Assembly (NCBI RefSeq): GCF_030034735.1
Contig: NZ_CP125370.1
Coordinates: 1,736,001 to 1,800,000, forward strand
DNA length: 64,000 nucleotides
Direction of reading: 5' to 3'
Origin: Paenibacillus sp. RC334
Lineage (GTDB): Bacteria > Bacillota > Bacilli > Paenibacillales > Paenibacillaceae
Shown: in pieces, positions 52,028 to 60,908 of the stretch
Layout of the letters: each line of letters starts with the position of its first letter
How positions within the stretch are numbered: the first letter of the stretch is position 1
Program-made: the position numbers and the translations under genes
Notes under the pieces: generated by a model
The model's input: only the letters and a program-made list of their open reading frames with translations
Told to the model about the DNA's origin: nothing
Databases searched by the model: none

Positions 52028-52085
52028 CTTTAACTTTAGCTTATGCGGAATAACAGACAGGCTGTATCTTTTAGGTATGGCAGGG

Positions 52086-52124
52086 AGAGCATTCAAGTCA
52101 TTTATGACTTGGATGCTCTTTTTT
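52086..52124. terminator. Terminator between pyk and the LysR gene
   Basis: AGAGCATNNAAGTC pairs with GACTTNNATGCTCT, followed by TTTTTT. It is 15 bases before the LysR stop, so may serve both. Confidence 0.88.
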
Positions 52125-52138
52125 ATGCTCTCCAGTTT

Positions 52139-53029
52139 CTAGCCCTCCAAACCTTCTTTCCGTGTAAAATCCAGAAATGCCTGCTGGATCATGCTGAGAT
52201 TAGTATCGCGTTGATACAGTATATTTATGTGATAACGCTCATTCTTCTCCTCGGCATCGGACCAAGGAAGCCACTCTACCAACGGAACGTCATTACCATC
52301 GTTGCGAAGAACACCACAGGCAGGGAAGAAGGCAAGTGCTTCCCCGACGCTTACCACTTGCTTTACCGCTTCCCATGAGTTCATTTCCAGATGGGGCTTG
52401 ATCAGCGAGGAATACGGATCTACAACAGATGTCCCGCTATATCTTACCCATGTGTGCTTGTCCAGCATTTCAGTCCCCAAAATGTCCGTTGGCTTGGAAG
52501 AATGCTGCACAGACACAGACCTGATAACTCCAATCCGATCCGAAGCGACAGGCTCTACCACCGTAAGCTCGGGAGGATGTCCTCTGTCATCCAGAAAAGC
52601 AAAATCAATCTCTCCCTGTTTTAGCAGCTGTCTGATTTTATCCGGGGATTGAATGTCTAGCTGAATTTGGCATTCGGGATATTGTTGAGCAAATGTAGCA
52701 ATCATAGAGGGGAGTACATACGTGCCCGAGATGGACTCGGCGCCGAGAAGTAATTGTCCCTGCGACTGCTCTGCCAGTTCATTCACTGTTTGTCTTGCTT
52801 CTTGCTCCAGAGCAACCATCTGCTTTGCGTAAGGCAGCAGTTTTTTGCCAGCTTCGGTCAGCATAATCCTTCCTTGTTGGGAGATGAACAGGGAGACTCC
52901 CAGTTCCTTTTCCAGACTTTTCATATGAAAGCTGACGGTAGGCTGTTTAATTTGCAATGCCTCGGCCACATCCGTCGCCTTGTGGAATTTGTCGATCATC
53001 ATTAAAATACGCAATTTTAAAATATTCAT
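52139..53029 (-). CDS. LysR-family transcriptional regulator (296 aa)
   Basis: N-terminal winged HTH (residues 5-65; KATDVAEALQIKQPTVSFHMKSLEKELG), linker helix, then a periplasmic-binding-protein-like effector domain (residues 88-290). The effector domain is closest in look to the CysL/YwfM/CbbR side of the family. It is divergent from pstS with a 207-base control region, but LysR control of pst would be unusual; it may instead control genes elsewhere. The ATG is at 53029. Effector unknown. Confidence 0.9.
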   Translation of the reverse strand: MNILKLRILMMIDKFHKATDVAEALQIKQPTVSFHMKSLEKELGVSLFISQQGRIMLTEAGKKLLPYAKQMVALEQEARQTVNELAEQSQGQLLLGAESISGTYVLPSMIATFAQQYPECQIQLDIQSPDKIRQLLKQGEIDFAFLDDRGHPPELTVVEPVASDRIGVIRSVSVQHSSKPTDILGTEMLDKHTWVRYSGTSVVDPYSSLIKPHLEMNSWEAVKQVVSVGEALAFFPACGVLRNDGNDVPLVEWLPWSDAEEKNERYHINILYQRDTNLSMIQQAFLDFTRKEGLEG

Positions 53030-53131
53030 GGACTTGAACAGCTCTCCTTACATGGCATTCATGTATAAAAAATAGACTATAGATTAATTATATACTGAAA
53101 AACATTTTATCTATCAATATTTTATATTTCT

Positions 53132-53174
53132 TTTACAAAACCAAGTCGTTCGTCTAACATTCCAAGCCTACAAT
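53132..53174 (+). promoter_or_regulatory. Possible PhoP-type promoter of pstS
   Basis: TTTACA (53132) and CTAACA (53154) are 22 bases apart, two helical turns, and resemble PhoP boxes (TTAACA); TACAAT at 53169-53174 could be the -10, with no good -35, as in PhoP-activated promoters. The repeat is incomplete, so the call is tentative. Confidence 0.35.
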
Positions 53175-53236
53175 GTAAAAGTGTTGATGGTCATAAATAA
53201 AAAACCGTCACTTAAATAAGGGGAGGACAATAAAAA

Positions 53237-54160
53237 ATGTTGAAAAAATGGCCGTTCATTCTGATGACTCTTACCATGGTATTTGCACTTGCAGCTTGTG
53301 GATCAGCTAACAATGCTGCACCACAAGGAGACGCTGCTACAGGAACAGACAATAAAGCAGCTACTGAACTGACAGGTAACATTCTGGCTGTTGGCTCCAC
53401 TGCACTTCAACCATTGGTAGAGCAAGCGGGACAAAAATTTATGGCTGTAGATAAATATAAAGGAATTGCGGTTCAAGTGCAGGGTGGCGGTAGCGGTACT
53501 GGCTTGACTCAAGTTTCCGGCGGACAAGCGGATATCGGTAACTCCGATGTGTTTGCAAAAGAAAAATTGGAGAGCGGCGCAGATGAACTGGTCGATCACC
53601 AAGTAGCTGTTGTAGCTATGTCAGCAGTAGCGAATCCTAAAGTAGGCGTAGCAGATTTGAAGAAAGATCAATTGGTACAAATTTTCACAGGTAAAATTAC
53701 CAACTGGAAACAAGTTGGTGGCGCAGATCAAAAAATCGTTATCGTAAACCGTCCAAGCAGCTCCGGTACTCGTGCAACATTTGAAAAATACGCTTTGGGA
53801 CAAAAAACGGAAGATCTGCCAGGCTCCATTCAGGAAGATTCCTCCGGTACTGTGAAAAAGCTGATTGCTGAAACACCGGGTGCTATTGGTTACCTAGCCC
53901 TGTCCTACATCGACAACACAGTAACAGCATTGAAATACGATGGTGTTGAAGCTAACGTGGAAAATGTAGAGCAAGGTAAATATCCGGTATGGGCTTACGA
54001 GCATATGTACACCAAAGGTGAGCCAAAAGAGCATGTAAAAGCATTCTTGGATTACATTCTGTCTGATGAAATCCAAAAATCCGATGTCGTAGACCTGGGA
54101 TACATCCCGGTATCAGGCATGCAAGTTAAACGCGATGCTGACGGTAATATTACGAAATAA
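53237..54160 (+). CDS. pstS: Phosphate-binding lipoprotein PstS (307 aa)
   Basis: High-affinity phosphate receptor of the Pst ABC importer. A signal peptide ends in the lipobox LAAC (Cys21). Phosphate-binding segments are visible: QGGGSGTGLTQVSGGQADIGNSDV and NRPSSSGTRATFEKY. AGGGGAGG precedes the ATG. First gene of pstSCAB, with a hairpin before pstC that may raise its own level over the rest. Confidence 0.96.
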   Translation: MLKKWPFILMTLTMVFALAACGSANNAAPQGDAATGTDNKAATELTGNILAVGSTALQPLVEQAGQKFMAVDKYKGIAVQVQGGGSGTGLTQVSGGQADIGNSDVFAKEKLESGADELVDHQVAVVAMSAVANPKVGVADLKKDQLVQIFTGKITNWKQVGGADQKIVIVNRPSSSGTRATFEKYALGQKTEDLPGSIQEDSSGTVKKLIAETPGAIGYLALSYIDNTVTALKYDGVEANVENVEQGKYPVWAYEHMYTKGEPKEHVKAFLDYILSDEIQKSDVVDLGYIPVSGMQVKRDADGNITK

Positions 54161-54217
54161 GGAGAGCTACACCTCCTGTTCGGGCAAACGCAGCTAACGC
54201 GAGTATATTCACGGAGA

Positions 54218-54242
54218 AGAGGCGGACTAGCGTCCAGCCTCT
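54218..54242 (+). promoter_or_regulatory. Intercistronic hairpin between pstS and pstC
   Basis: AGAGGC-GGAC pairs with GTCC-A-GCCTCT around TAGC. There is no T-tract. It probably shields the pstS 3' end or slows readthrough, so that the receptor outnumbers the permease. Confidence 0.6.
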
Positions 54243-54267
54243 ATTCTTCGGTTAAAGGAGTCACAGT

Positions 54268-55200
54268 ATGGAACCAATTGAAGGGAAGGCATACATGGAA
54301 CAGAATAAACGATCCCGAGGTATGAAAGAAAGGCATTACTGGGAAGAATGGACCGGCCGCATTTATACGTCGGTTTGTGTCGTTTTTTTGGTTGCAGTCA
54401 TTGTCTCCATTGTATATTTTGTCGCCTCCAAAGGTGTAGCTACATTTGTGGTGAATGGAGTCAGTCTGCAAGAGTTTTTCTTCGGAACCAAATGGAGCCC
54501 GGATGGTGAGCCCAAGTCCTTCGGCGCACTTCCGTTTATTACAGGCTCTTTTGCTGTAACCGTTCTGGCGGCCTTGATCGCCAGCCCGCTCAGCTTGTGT
54601 GCTGCTTTATTTATGACCGAAATCGTACCGAAATCCGGTAAACGTATCCTTCAACCTGCGATTGAATTGTTATCTGGTATTCCGTCCGTAGTATACGGCT
54701 TTGTCGGCTTGACCGTAATTGTTCCGTTGCTGCGGGACGTGTTCGGGGGACAAGGCATCGGGATTCTCGCAGGCTGTCTCGTGTTGTCAGTGATGATTTT
54801 GCCGACGATTACGAGTATTATGGCGGATGCATTGTCATCCTTGCCAGGTGGCCTGCGCGAGTCCTCTTACGCCCTGGGCGCTACCCGCTGGCAGACAATT
54901 GCACGTGTTATTATTCCGACACTGCTGCCTGCTCTGTTAACAGGAATTATTCTTGGTATGGCTCGTGCCTTCGGGGAAGCGCTGGCTGTACAGATGGTTA
55001 TCGGGAATGCTCCGCATATACCGCAATCCTTGCTGGAATCCGCTTCGACCTTGACCAGTGTTATTACACTTAGCATGGGCAATACAGCTATGGGCTCGGT
55101 TCATAACAATGCTCTCTGGAGCATGGCGCTTGTTCTCCTGCTCATGACATTCATCTTCGTGTTGCTGGTAAGGCTGCTTGAAAGGAGAAACCGGATTTGA
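54268..55200 (+). CDS. pstC: Phosphate ABC transporter permease PstC (310 aa)
   Basis: Inner-membrane permease with six helices; residues 35-60 and 90-305 hold the helices, and the EAA-type loop for PstB contact is ESSYALGATRWQTIARVIIPTLLPA. AAAGGAG precedes the ATG at 54268; an ATG at 54295 in frame is possible. Its stop overlaps the pstA start. Confidence 0.95.
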   Translation: MEPIEGKAYMEQNKRSRGMKERHYWEEWTGRIYTSVCVVFLVAVIVSIVYFVASKGVATFVVNGVSLQEFFFGTKWSPDGEPKSFGALPFITGSFAVTVLAALIASPLSLCAALFMTEIVPKSGKRILQPAIELLSGIPSVVYGFVGLTVIVPLLRDVFGGQGIGILAGCLVLSVMILPTITSIMADALSSLPGGLRESSYALGATRWQTIARVIIPTLLPALLTGIILGMARAFGEALAVQMVIGNAPHIPQSLLESASTLTSVITLSMGNTAMGSVHNNALWSMALVLLLMTFIFVLLVRLLERRNRI

Positions 55201-56096
55201 TGAAAGCTAAAACGACCGACAAAATCGCTACATTTGTAATCTGTTTCTTCGCATTGTTCATTGTCGCACTTCTGGTGGGACTGCTGGGATTCATTTTGGC
55301 ACGCGGAGTCAGTCACATTTCCTTTGACTTTTTGACCAGTGCTCCTCAGACGTTACGCGCAGGTGGAGGCATCGGCCCGCAATTGTTCAACTCTGTATTT
55401 TTACTTATTTTAACCTTGATTATCACCATTCCGATTGGTTGGGGTGCGGGTATATACATGGCGCAATATGCGAAGCCGGGGAAAATTACGGACTTCATAC
55501 GACTTGTCGTCGAAGTATTGTCTTCGTTTCCGTCCATCGTCATCGGTTTGTTCGGACTTTTACTTATCGTAAATACATTTAATTTTGGTTTTTCCCTGTT
55601 ATCAGGAGCCCTGGCCTTGGCAGTATTCAACCTGCCGCTGATGGTTCGGACGACAGAACAGGCTTTCCGGGCTGTGCCCAAGGAGCAAAAGGAAGCCGGG
55701 CTTGCGCTCGGGTTGTCCAAGTGGAAAATCATTACCTCCATTTTGCTGCCAGCTGCGCTGCCAAGCTTGATTACGGGGACGATTTTGGCCGCAGGCCGCA
55801 TTTTCGGGGAAGCAGCAGCGTTGCTGTTTACAGCCGGGATGAGTACGCCGCCGCTTGATTTCACTGATTGGAATCCATTGCATGCCAGATCGCCCATTAA
55901 TCCGATGCGTCCTGCCGAGACACTGGCTGTGCATATCTGGAAGGTTAACAGTGAAGGCATCGCTCCTGATTCCAGGGATATTGCCGCAGGTGCTTCCGCG
56001 GTATTGGTGCTGCTCGTACTTGCCTTCAACCTGATCGCAAGATGGTTCGGAAGAGTCGTCTACCGCCGCCTGACAGCTGCCAAACGGATGGATTAG
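55200..56096 (+). CDS. pstA: Phosphate ABC transporter permease PstA (298 aa)
   Basis: Second permease subunit with six helices; EAA-type loop [25 protein letters not shown]. The ATG at 55200 shares its A with the pstC stop (TGATG); a TTG at 55197 is an alternative. AAAGGAG is the ribosome site inside pstC. Confidence 0.95.
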   Translation: MKAKTTDKIATFVICFFALFIVALLVGLLGFILARGVSHISFDFLTSAPQTLRAGGGIGPQLFNSVFLLILTLIITIPIGWGAGIYMAQYAKPGKITDFIRLVVEVLSSFPSIVIGLFGLLLIVNTFNFGFSLLSGALALAVFNLPLMVRTTEQAFRAVPKEQKEAGLALGLSKWKIITSILLPAALPSLITGTILAAGRIFGEAAALLFTAGMSTPPLDFTDWNPLHARSPINPMRPAETLAVHIWKVNSEGIAPDSRDIAAGASAVLVLLVLAFNLIARWFGRVVYRRLTAAKRMD

Positions 56097-56112
56097 AAAG
56101 GGGATGGGAAAC

Positions 56113-56946
56113 ATGGAACAAGTCATTACGCGAACGGCAACACCTGCAACACCCATACAATCTACGCGCTCGGAACAACTTGCGGGGCAAGCTCCACAAC
56201 CATTCAGTACCGAGGATTTAAGCATCTATTACGGCAGCTTTGAGGCTGTAAAAAAAGTAAATCTGGCCTTTCCCGAGCAGACAGTGACCGCCCTGATCGG
56301 GCCTTCCGGCTGTGGTAAATCGACCTTTTTGCGCTCCCTCAACCGGATGAATGACGAGATTGCGTCTTCTTCTACGACAGGGCACATCTGGATGGATGGG
56401 CAGGATTTGACCGCGCCGGGCACAGACGTGATCAAGCTGCGTCAGCAGATTGGAATGGTGTGGCAGCGGCCTAATCCGTTTTACAAATCCATTTACAATA
56501 ACATCGCCTTCGGTCCCAAATACCGGGGTGTTCGTAAAAAGAAACAGCTTGATGAAATCGTCGAAAGCAGTCTGCGTAAAGCGGCGTTATGGGATGAGGT
56601 CAAGGACCGCCTTCATGATTCCGCCCTGGCATTGTCTGGTGGACAGCAGCAGCGTCTTTGTATTGCGCGTGCACTATCCGTTCAACCGAAAATTTTGTTG
56701 CTTGACGAGCCGGCTTCTGCGCTGGACCCTGTTTCTACAGGTAAGGTCGAAGAGCTGATTACCGAGTTGAAAAAAGATCTGCGAATCGTCATCGTAACGC
56801 ACAATATGCAGCAGGCCGCACGGATTTCCGATTACACTGCTTATTTTTATATCGGGAGTCTGGTTGAACATGGCAAAACGAATGATATTTTCACTAATCC
56901 TGAAAATGAGCTGACCCAGGAGTACATTATGGGCCGGTTTGGGTAA
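56113..56946 (+). CDS. pstB: Phosphate ABC transporter ATPase PstB (277 aa)
   Basis: ATPase of the importer: Walker [10 protein letters not shown], signature [11 protein letters not shown], Walker [15 protein letters not shown]-loop VTHNMQQ. The 36-residue N-terminal tail ([14 protein letters not shown]...) is longer than usual. The ATG at 56113 is nine bases after AAAGGGG; an earlier ATG at 56104 touches the site. Only one PstB copy and no phoU here, while B. subtilis has two. Confidence 0.96.
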   Translation: MEQVITRTATPATPIQSTRSEQLAGQAPQPFSTEDLSIYYGSFEAVKKVNLAFPEQTVTALIGPSGCGKSTFLRSLNRMNDEIASSSTTGHIWMDGQDLTAPGTDVIKLRQQIGMVWQRPNPFYKSIYNNIAFGPKYRGVRKKKQLDEIVESSLRKAALWDEVKDRLHDSALALSGGQQQRLCIARALSVQPKILLLDEPASALDPVSTGKVEELITELKKDLRIVIVTHNMQQAARISDYTAYFYIGSLVEHGKTNDIFTNPENELTQEYIMGRFG

Positions 56947-56985
56947 GCGACGCTGTTTGTCGACTTACTATATATGAGATAGGAT

Positions 56986-57026
56986 AAACCCTCTTACTAA
57001 TCCAGTATTAGTAAGAGGGTTTTTTA
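56986..57026 (+). terminator. Rho-independent terminator of the pst operon
   Basis: AAACCCTCTTACTAAT pairs with ATTAGTAAGAGGGTTT, followed by a T-tract. One of the strongest in the window. Confidence 0.95.
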
Positions 57027-57067
57027 TTAGTTTAGTAAACTCTTTCATTTGTATATAATAAAATATA

Positions 57068-57096
57068 TTGATTATTTGGGTATATTTTCATATAAT
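57068..57096 (+). promoter_or_regulatory. SigmaA promoter of the pectate lyase gene
   Basis: TTGATT (57068-57073), 17 bases, TATAAT (57091-57096). The leader is about 50 bases. No clear catabolite-response site is seen next to it. Confidence 0.75.
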
Positions 57097-57151
57097 ACAT
57101 GTGTTTAATAGTTTTGAGGTACCCATAATCATATTAAAGGAGAGGTTTGGA

Positions 57152-58360
57152 ATGAGGTTTAATGTTAAAGATTCTGTCAAGTGGATCGCCCTTTCAGGAA
57201 TGGCGATTACAGTAACAACTGGGCTTATTAACCCTTCGTGGGCGGCAGCGGAGCAGGATTCAGCTGATGCGGAGGTGAATGTTACCCAAGCAGTGTATGG
57301 TGATACGGCCATTTACAAAAATGCTGTTGTTCCATTGGCTAGCGTGAGTGCGGACAGTTTGCTGGATAAGTACCGTGATTTTAGTAAATTTTCTACTGGC
57401 GATGTATCTAAGGATACCAAACTGGCCTTGAATATCGTATCGTGGCAATTGCCGCATGGCGGATTCTTCAAAGCTATGGAAAAGAATTATAAATCCAAGT
57501 GGGACGGTAAAGCTGCACGCTCCACCTGGAAGAGCAAGGATGGCGTAGAGCTGGGAACATTTGATAATGAGGCTACGACAACTGAAATTCGCTTTTTGGC
57601 GGATGTATACAAAAAAACAAAAAATAAAGACATTAAGGACAGTGTACAAAAAGCAGTTGACTTCGTTCTAACCTCTCAATATTCCTCCGGTGGCTGGCCG
57701 CAAGTATACCCTAAACGTGGTAATTATTCTGATGCCGTAACTTACAACGATGATGCAATGGTTAGAGTTATGGTGTTGGCGGATGATATTGCGAACAAGA
57801 AGCAGCCGTTTGATAGCGATATTCTGGACAATACATATCGCTCCAGACTTCAGCAAGCGCTAAACAAAGGAATCCAGTACACAATTAAGTCTCAAATTGT
57901 AAATAATGGTACACCTACGATCTGGGGTGCACAGCATGATCCGGTTACTTATGCATCTGTTGAAGCCCGGGCATTTGAGCTTGCTTCCAAAACAACTACG
58001 GAATCGGTAGGCATCACGGCTTTCTTGATGTCCCAACCGCAAACGGCTGAGGTGAAAAAAGCTGCTCAGAGCGCCTTGAAATGGTTTGACACTAATCGGA
58101 TCGACGGTATCAAATACAATCGTCAAGGTCCGGAGTTTTTCCAAAAGGACGCATCGAGCGTAATGTGGTATCGTTTCTACAATGTGGAAGACAATAAGTA
58201 CTTCTTTTCAGACCGGGATGGCAAAAAGTATACTGACATCATGAAAATCAGTGAGGAGAGACGACTCGGTTATGCTTGGGCAGGAAGTCAAGCGAAAAGT
58301 CTGTTGAATGCGGCCTCGGAAAGCGGATATTACAAATTGTCCAAGCCGTTGCCAAAATGA
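57152..58360 (+). CDS. Secreted pectate lyase, polysaccharide lyase family 10 type (403 aa)
   Basis: Cleaves polygalacturonate by beta-elimination outside the cell. A signal peptide covers residues 1-32 (hydrophobic IALSGMAITVTTGLI, probable cut near SWAAA). The family core is seen in GGFFKAMEKNY, FDNEATTTEIRFLA, GGWPQVYPKRGNYSDAVTYNDDAM and RFYNVEDNKYFFSDRDG. The ATG at 57152 has AGGAGAGG upstream; the open frame further left lies within the promoter. It is monocistronic. The domain fits plant-associated Paenibacillus. Confidence 0.94.
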   Translation: MRFNVKDSVKWIALSGMAITVTTGLINPSWAAAEQDSADAEVNVTQAVYGDTAIYKNAVVPLASVSADSLLDKYRDFSKFSTGDVSKDTKLALNIVSWQLPHGGFFKAMEKNYKSKWDGKAARSTWKSKDGVELGTFDNEATTTEIRFLADVYKKTKNKDIKDSVQKAVDFVLTSQYSSGGWPQVYPKRGNYSDAVTYNDDAMVRVMVLADDIANKKQPFDSDILDNTYRSRLQQALNKGIQYTIKSQIVNNGTPTIWGAQHDPVTYASVEARAFELASKTTTESVGITAFLMSQPQTAEVKKAAQSALKWFDTNRIDGIKYNRQGPEFFQKDASSVMWYRFYNVEDNKYFFSDRDGKKYTDIMKISEERRLGYAWAGSQAKSLLNAASESGYYKLSKPLPK

Positions 58361-58386
58361 TAAAGCCATCATTATAAAATGCTTGG

Positions 58387-58421
58387 GAGGGCGGAACCAT
58401 CACGGTTCGGCCCTCTTTTTG
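58387..58421 (+). terminator. Rho-independent terminator of the pectate lyase gene
   Basis: GAGGGC-GGAACC and GGTTCG-GCCCTC form a stem, followed by five T. Confidence 0.88.
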
Positions 58422-58498
58422 TTCCGGGGCGGTAAATATGGTTTAATGGAGAGAGGGCAAATATAGAGATAAAGATGCACACAGATAGGAGAGCTTGT

Positions 58499-59017
58499 AT
58501 GACACAAGAGGAGAAACAAACGGAATTACACTGGTATGGAGCACCGCTGCGTGTCCGTTATCAGGAAAGCGACCAAATGGGGGTCGTATATCATGCCAAT
58601 TATCTGAACTGGTTTGAGATCGGGCGTACGGAAATGATCCGGCAGGCAGGCTTTAACTATCGGAGCATGGAGGAACGAGGTGTTCTGTTGCCCGTTATCG
58701 AAATCAATGCGAAATATGTGAGTCCTGCCCGATATGATGATTTGATTACCATCTATACCGCGATCACGGACTTCTCCAGACTGCGTCTGAATTACACTTA
58801 TGAGGTCCGGCGTGTAACGGCTGAGGACCATAAAAGCCAGATTGGAAAGGTATGGACACAGGCAGACCCACTGCCTGGAGAGCTGCTCGTAACCGGGGTG
58901 ACACGCCACGTATGGGTGAGTACCGAATGGAAGCCCGTCCGGCTGGATCAGGTGCTACCTGATCTGTACACCGCGCTACGGTCTGCTATGACAGGCGGGG
59001 AGGGAGAGAAAGCATGA
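58499..59017 (+). CDS. YbgC/FadM-type acyl-CoA thioesterase (172 aa)
   Basis: Hotdog-fold thioesterase of the 4-hydroxybenzoyl-CoA thioesterase group. The signature RYQESDQMGVVYHANYLNWFEIGRTEM carries the catalytic Asp and the Y-H-x-x-Y motif. The C-terminal 30 residues extend past the usual end. The ATG at 58499 has AGGAGAG seven bases before; the frame is open to an ATG at 58475. Its stop overlaps the fxsA start. The acyl substrate is unknown. Confidence 0.9.
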   Translation: MTQEEKQTELHWYGAPLRVRYQESDQMGVVYHANYLNWFEIGRTEMIRQAGFNYRSMEERGVLLPVIEINAKYVSPARYDDLITIYTAITDFSRLRLNYTYEVRRVTAEDHKSQIGKVWTQADPLPGELLVTGVTRHVWVSTEWKPVRLDQVLPDLYTALRSAMTGGEGEKA

Positions 59018-59412
59018 TGATGCGCAAACGTCTGTGGCTGTTGTTGCTGCTTATTCCTCTGGCAGAGCTGTACGGGTTTATATGGGTAAGTCACTGGATT
59101 GGAGCGGGTAAAACCATTCTGCTTATCATTCTGACGACCCTGATTGGAGCCGCTATGATGCAATTTGAAGGCCGCAAGGTCATTGCCGATGCGAAAAATG
59201 AAATGAATCGGGGACAAATGCCCGGCCGCAAAATGCTGGATGGATTATGTGTCTTTTTCGGCGGGAGCTTGCTGCTTATCCCTGGATTTTTAACGGATAT
59301 TATCGGTTTTACGCTGGTTTTTCCTTTGACCCGTGCGTTGTACCGACGCTTTTTATTGAAATGGCTCGAGAAAAAAATGAAAAATGGCAGCATTACGTTT
59401 CGGCGGTTTTGA
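59014..59412 (+). CDS. fxsA: FxsA-family membrane protein (132 aa)
   Basis: Small membrane protein with helices near residues 6-25, 28-48 and 75-98 and a basic tail. FEGRKVIADAKNEMNRGQMPGRKMLDG and LLLIPGFLTDIIGF are the FxsA signature; E. coli FxsA reduces phage T7 exclusion by the F plasmid, its own role is unknown. The start overlaps the thioesterase stop by four bases. In B. subtilis it also lies before ytvI and citZ. Confidence 0.92.
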   Translation: MMMRKRLWLLLLLIPLAELYGFIWVSHWIGAGKTILLIILTTLIGAAMMQFEGRKVIADAKNEMNRGQMPGRKMLDGLCVFFGGSLLLIPGFLTDIIGFTLVFPLTRALYRRFLLKWLEKKMKNGSITFRRF

Positions 59413-59429
59413 CGTAAGCTGCCGTTTTT
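59386..59429 (+). terminator. Terminator overlapping the fxsA stop
   Basis: GGCAGC-TTACGT in the last codons of fxsA pairs with ACGTAA-GCTGCC just after the stop, followed by GTTTTT. Confidence 0.8.
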
Positions 59430-59444
59430 CCTACTCACATGATC

Positions 59445-60563
59445 TCAACGGACTCTTCCGGCAAGAATATAGTTGCGCAAGTCCTGAATGACATTGGCGC
59501 GATTGAGCGCGTCCACTACAATGAGGGACACAGGTCCGATAATCAGTCCCAACACACCAAACAGCTTGAGCCCGATGAACATCCCAATGAGGGTGGGAAG
59601 CGGGTTCAGACCCACGCTGCTGGCCAGCACCTTAGGTTCTACAATTTGCCGTCCAACCAACAGGATGATATAGAGGATCGACAATCCTACCCCTAATGCC
59701 AAATTACCCGACATATATGCATATAAAATCCACGGAATCATCACAATGCCAACCCCTAAATAAGGAAGCAAATCAACCAGCCCGATCATCAAACCGATGG
59801 TGAAGGCGGATTCTACACGCAAAATGAACAGTCCAATAATGACGGTCACCGCGGTAATGGAGATTATAATAAACTGTGCGCGCAAATAACCAAACAACGC
59901 CTTGCGCAGATCGTGCCATATCCCCGACATAGGCTTGCGAATCGTATCAGGAACCGTATTCGAGAGCATTTGGCTATGTTGGTCCCAGTCCTTACTGATA
60001 AAAAATGCCGCTAATACAATAACCATCAGCACCGCGCCCATGTTAGGCAGAGAGGTCAGCAAATTCAGAATACCATTAAAAAATTGGGCAACCAGTGTGG
60101 TGACAGCCGAGCTGACCGTCTGGGTCGTTTTATCAATATTGCTGTTAATTGTATGGTAGTAATCGGGGTTATTGCGGATAAATTGGTTAATTTCATTAAT
60201 TACATTTTGGATCAGATCGCTCTGAGTCCAGTCGATAAACAGGCTTTTAAAATGTTCAATATGTCCGTCAAAGGTCATGGTGAGCCTGATGATCTCTCGA
60301 ACCATCCGCGTTATGGCCGCAGAGAGTACAACGGCGATTCCGCCTAAATATACAAATAACGAGACCGTGACAGCCATCCAACGTGGCAAGCGGGCCTGGT
60401 TGCGCAGAAAGTGAACGAGCGGATTCATGGCATAGGCTACAAGCCAGGCGAACAGAAAGGGATAGACGAGAGGGAACAGCACGTATATGCCCAGGAATAG
60501 AGCTATAATTACGACTACAACCCACAGAGCGCGAAATATGCGATTCAGGATCAACCGGCTCAA
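59445..60563 (-). CDS. ytvI: Sporulation membrane protein YtvI, AI-2E transporter family (372 aa)
   Basis: Polytopic protein of the AI-2E/PerM family with seven to eight helices: two near residues 10-50, one near 55-80, and a bundle from 145 to 350 with WILYAYMSGNLALGVGLSILYIILLVGRQIVEPKVLASSVGLNPLPTLIGMF-type core (shown in parts: PYLGVGIVMIPW, EPKVLASSVGLNPL). The TTG at 60563 has AAAGGAG 10 bases before and gives the B. subtilis length; an ATG at 60623 lacks a site. It is on the opposite strand to fxsA and citZ. Confidence 0.88.
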   Translation of the reverse strand: MSRLILNRIFRALWVVVVIIALFLGIYVLFPLVYPFLFAWLVAYAMNPLVHFLRNQARLPRWMAVTVSLFVYLGGIAVVLSAAITRMVREIIRLTMTFDGHIEHFKSLFIDWTQSDLIQNVINEINQFIRNNPDYYHTINSNIDKTTQTVSSAVTTLVAQFFNGILNLLTSLPNMGAVLMVIVLAAFFISKDWDQHSQMLSNTVPDTIRKPMSGIWHDLRKALFGYLRAQFIIISITAVTVIIGLFILRVESAFTIGLMIGLVDLLPYLGVGIVMIPWILYAYMSGNLALGVGLSILYIILLVGRQIVEPKVLASSVGLNPLPTLIGMFIGLKLFGVLGLIIGPVSLIVVDALNRANVIQDLRNYILAGRVR

Positions 60564-60798
60564 GCTCTCACGGCTCCTTTCTTTTACAGTTGTATTCCAT
60601 GAAATAAGTGCTTTACTATACATATGCGAGAAGGAGGTGAGACAAGACCTGTGTAAAAAAGTGCAAATGAATTAAAAAAATATGTAAGGGGTTTCAAAAA
60701 TTTCTTTATAGAACCGATAAAACATTTGAATGTGTCGGAATAGCCCTGAATGTTCACATAAACGACAAAATCCAGTATAGTGAAAGAAGGTTTAAATA

Positions 60799-60828
60799 TT
60801 GACATATGGCGTTAACATTACTTATTTA
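60799..60828 (+). promoter_or_regulatory. Promoter of citZ
   Basis: TTGACA (60799-60804), perfect, then 18 bases and TATTTA (60823-60828), a weak -10. The predicted start is near 60835, about 75 bases before the ATG. Confidence 0.6.
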
Positions 60829-60850
60829 TTTAAAAGGCAAAACTTACTTT

Positions 60851-60864
60851 TGAAAATGTTTACA
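60851..60864 (+). promoter_or_regulatory. CcpA (cre)-like site in the citZ leader
   Basis: TGAAAATGTTTACA fits the cre pattern TGWNANCGNTNWCA with one mismatch (T for C). It lies just after the predicted transcription start, where CcpA would block transcription. CcpA and CcpC repress citZ in B. subtilis. Confidence 0.55.
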
Positions 60865-60908
60865 TTGCAAGTCCGTTCACAATGTTTTTACAAAGGAGAG
60901 ATGTAACG

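Larger units (their letters stand above)
60564..60908. other. Divergent ytvI / citZ intergenic region
   Basis: 345 bases with no convincing gene. An AAGGAGGTGA at about 60631 on the plus strand is not followed by a start codon at a usable distance. The citZ promoter and cre-like site lie at the right end. The middle is AT-rich and could hold further operator sites. Confidence 0.5.

Noticed and set aside
51002..52096. A 364-codon minus-strand frame opposite pyk
   Set aside because: Shadow with Arg/Asn/Phe-rich composition; pyk is full and conserved.
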